Source: Firmicutes bacterium UBA1047
Lineage (GTDB): Bacteria; Bacillota; Clostridia; Tissierellales; Sedimentibacteraceae
Assembly (NCBI GenBank): GCA_002316585.1
Contig: DCDU01000234.1
Location: 1 to 6,730 of the forward strand
DNA length: 6,730 bases
Reading direction: 5' to 3'
The notes under the pieces were generated by a model, which did no database searches, was not told the DNA's origin, and saw nothing but the letters and a program-made list of their open reading frames with translations. Made by a program: the position numbers and the translations under genes. Numbering within the stretch: position 1 is the first letter of the stretch; every line of letters begins with the position of its first letter. This document shows, in pieces, positions 5,335 through 6,730 of this stretch.

Positions 5335-6576
5335 TTAAATTCTAAGTACTCTCAATAAATCCTTATAGGTGATAAATAGCATAAAGCCTATTAGAAATAT
5401 AAATCCTACAAAGTGGATATATCCTTCCTTTTCAACGGGAACAGCCTTTCCTCTTATTCCCTCTAAAGCTAAAAATATCAGCTTACTTCCATCCAATGCA
5501 GGAATGGGCAATAAGTTCATAAAGCCGAGGTTGATGCTAATGAATGCCGCAAGACTCAGAAGTGAAAGTATTCCGTCTTCCGCAGCTTCACCGACCATTG
5601 AAATTACCATTACAGGTCCCCCCAAGGCATCACTTCCTAATTTACCTGTTATTAGCTGACTTATTGTTACAAACATAAGTTCAATATAGTACACGGTTTT
5701 ATACATTGATGAAGAAATTGCAGTCATAAATGATTTTTCAAGCTGTGTATTAAACCTTACAGATATTTGCTCCTGAAGCTCAATATTATAATCAAGGATT
5801 TCTCCCTTCCTGTCTACAGTAACCTTCACTGTTTCCTTCGACAGGTCAACCTGATTTGTCAGCTCATCCCAGGTATTTACAGGAACGTCGTTTATTTTAA
5901 TAACTTTATCACCATCCAATATGCCTGCCTTATATGCAGGTGATGTCATATCCGAAGGAGATACTATAGTAGTTGTTTCTCCGTTAATAACAGTTGAAGT
6001 GACCCCAATTATTTTTCTGTAGTTTTTGTTTATTTCTGTTTCTTTGACTTGCCCGTTTCTTTCATATTCAATTGAATATGACCTTTTTTCAGGTGATATT
6101 ATTTCATAAAAAATATCTTCCCATATATATGCTCTGTCGCCGTTAATGGAAATAATTTTATCTCCAGCTCGTAAACCTGATTTATATTCATTGGAGTTTT
6201 CATCTATGTAATCAACATGATTGCCGTAAACTCCAAAGGAAAATGCTATTATAAGAAATAAAACCAGAGCTAATACAAAGTTCATTATGGGACCTGCCGC
6301 AATAACCTTTGCTCTTTGCCATATGGTCTTTGTTCCGTAGCTTGTAGGCGTTTTTGAAGCCTCCTCTTCACCCTCCATCTGTACAAAACCTCCGATGGGT
6401 ATGGCTCTTATGGAATAAATCGTTCCTTTTCTTTCTTTCTTAAATATGGTCGGTCCCATTCCTATGGCAAATTCATAAACTTTTATGCCTACACTTTTTG
6501 CAGCTTTATAATGCCCAAATTCGTGAACAAGGACAATAGCAGAAAAAACAATAATTGATGCTATTATTGTCAACAA
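5335..6576 (-). CDS. rseP: Site-2 intramembrane zinc metalloprotease RseP/RasP
   Basis: This membrane protease cuts transmembrane segments of anti-sigma factors and remnant signal peptides. The 413-residue protein shows HEFGH (18-22) in the first membrane helix, giving zinc ligands His18 and His22 and catalytic Glu19. The third ligand is Asp362 in NLLPIPALDG (354-363). Conserved IPIGGFVQMEGE follows at 60-71. Membrane helices lie near 1-17, 93-115, about 335-360 and 387-405. Two PDZ-like units sit between helices: one around GLRAGDKIISING (134-146) and one around AGILDGDKVIKIN (217-229), as in E. coli RseP. The start is TTG 6576, seven bases after GGAGGT (6584-6589); a second TTG follows immediately but is farther from the site. 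It begins 15 bases after the cdsA stop, so the two are co-transcribed. The usual dxr between them is absent. Confidence 0.94.
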   Translation of the reverse strand: MLTIIASIIVFSAIVLVHEFGHYKAAKSVGIKVYEFAIGMGPTIFKKERKGTIYSIRAIPIGGFVQMEGEEEASKTPTSYGTKTIWQRAKVIAAGPIMNFVLALVLFLIIAFSFGVYGNHVDYIDENSNEYKSGLRAGDKIISINGDRAYIWEDIFYEIISPEKRSYSIEYERNGQVKETEINKNYRKIIGVTSTVINGETTTIVSPSDMTSPAYKAGILDGDKVIKINDVPVNTWDELTNQVDLSKETVKVTVDRKGEILDYNIELQEQISVRFNTQLEKSFMTAISSSMYKTVYYIELMFVTISQLITGKLGSDALGGPVMVISMVGEAAEDGILSLLSLAAFISINLGFMNLLPIPALDGSKLIFLALEGIRGKAVPVEKEGYIHFVGFIFLIGFMLFITYKDLLRVLRI

Positions 6577-6591
6577 ATATTTTACCTCCGT

Positions 6592-6730
6592 TTATAGAAA
6601 AATCGAAATAAAATAGTACACGGCAGGAGCAACAAATAAAACACTGTCAAATCTGTCCATTATGCCCCCATGCCCGGGCAGTAAATATCCAAAATCTTTT
6701 ATTCCAAATTCTCTTTTAATTTTAGATGCT
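6592..6730 (-). CDS. cdsA: Phosphatidate cytidylyltransferase, C-terminal end (5' part outside window)
   Basis: CdsA joins phosphatidic acid and CTP to make CDP-diacylglycerol, the precursor of the membrane phospholipids. Only the last 45 codons are present, but they contain nearly the whole family signature: SKIKR, then KDFG, PGHGG and DRFD, which carry the catalytic and metal-binding aspartates. A final hydrophobic helix ([16 protein letters not shown]) closes the protein, as expected for this family. The stop codon at 6594-6592 lies 15 bases before the rseP start, indicating one operon reading leftward. Confidence 0.93.
   Translation of the reverse strand, partial: ASKIKREFGIKDFGYLLPGHGGIMDRFDSVLFVAPAVYYFISIFL

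Noticed and set aside
5114..5659. Plus-strand open frames over ispG and rseP
   Set aside because: They are antisense to strongly conserved genes with intact catalytic motifs and show no recognisable domain of their own.
1..6730. CRISPR array, tRNA/rRNA genes, transposase or phage genes
   Set aside because: No regularly spaced repeats, cloverleaf-like sequence, rRNA stretches or transposase/integrase motifs were seen on either strand.

Overview
The window is AT-rich DNA from a low-GC Gram-positive bacterium. The best clue to the lineage is the left-hand gene, which encodes the N-terminal third of a PolC-type (Gram-positive) replicative DNA polymerase. Strong AGGAGG ribosome binding sites, TTG starts, short U-tract terminators and the gene set fit Clostridia or Tissierellia. 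I cannot fix the genus from sequence alone.

Layout, left to right. Positions 1-971 (minus strand) carry the start of polC, cut by the window edge at the beginning of its PHP domain; it has its own convincing promoter (1000-1028). A gene-free stretch of about 370 bases follows, with two inverted repeats and a likely promoter for the rightward genes. Next come two plus-strand genes. The first is a lysine 2,3-aminomutase-like radical SAM protein (1342-2448), followed by a terminator. The second is an MgtC/SapB-family membrane protein (about 2604-3281) that has no normal start codon at the expected place. A perfect 10-bp hairpin at 3283-3308 ends transcription from both sides. The rest is all minus strand: rplY/ctc (ribosomal protein L25, 3377-3997), a bidirectional-looking terminator, ispG (4138-5211), a 100-bp spacer with two inverted repeats, rseP (5335-6576), and the last 45 codons of cdsA (6592-6730).

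The minus-strand genes cdsA, rseP, ispG and polC are pieces of the conserved Firmicutes cluster frr-uppS-cdsA-dxr-rseP-(ispG)-(proS)-polC. It serves phospholipid and isoprenoid precursor synthesis, membrane proteolysis and replication. Here the cluster departs from the usual order in two ways: dxr is missing between cdsA and rseP, and a three-gene block (kamA-like, mgtC, rplY) lies between ispG and polC.

I see no clearly new multi-gene system. The points most worth checking are a probable non-AUG (ATC) start codon for mgtC, a KamA-family enzyme whose lysine-recognising aspartates appear replaced, the missing dxr, and a palindromic element placed right after the rseP stop codon.
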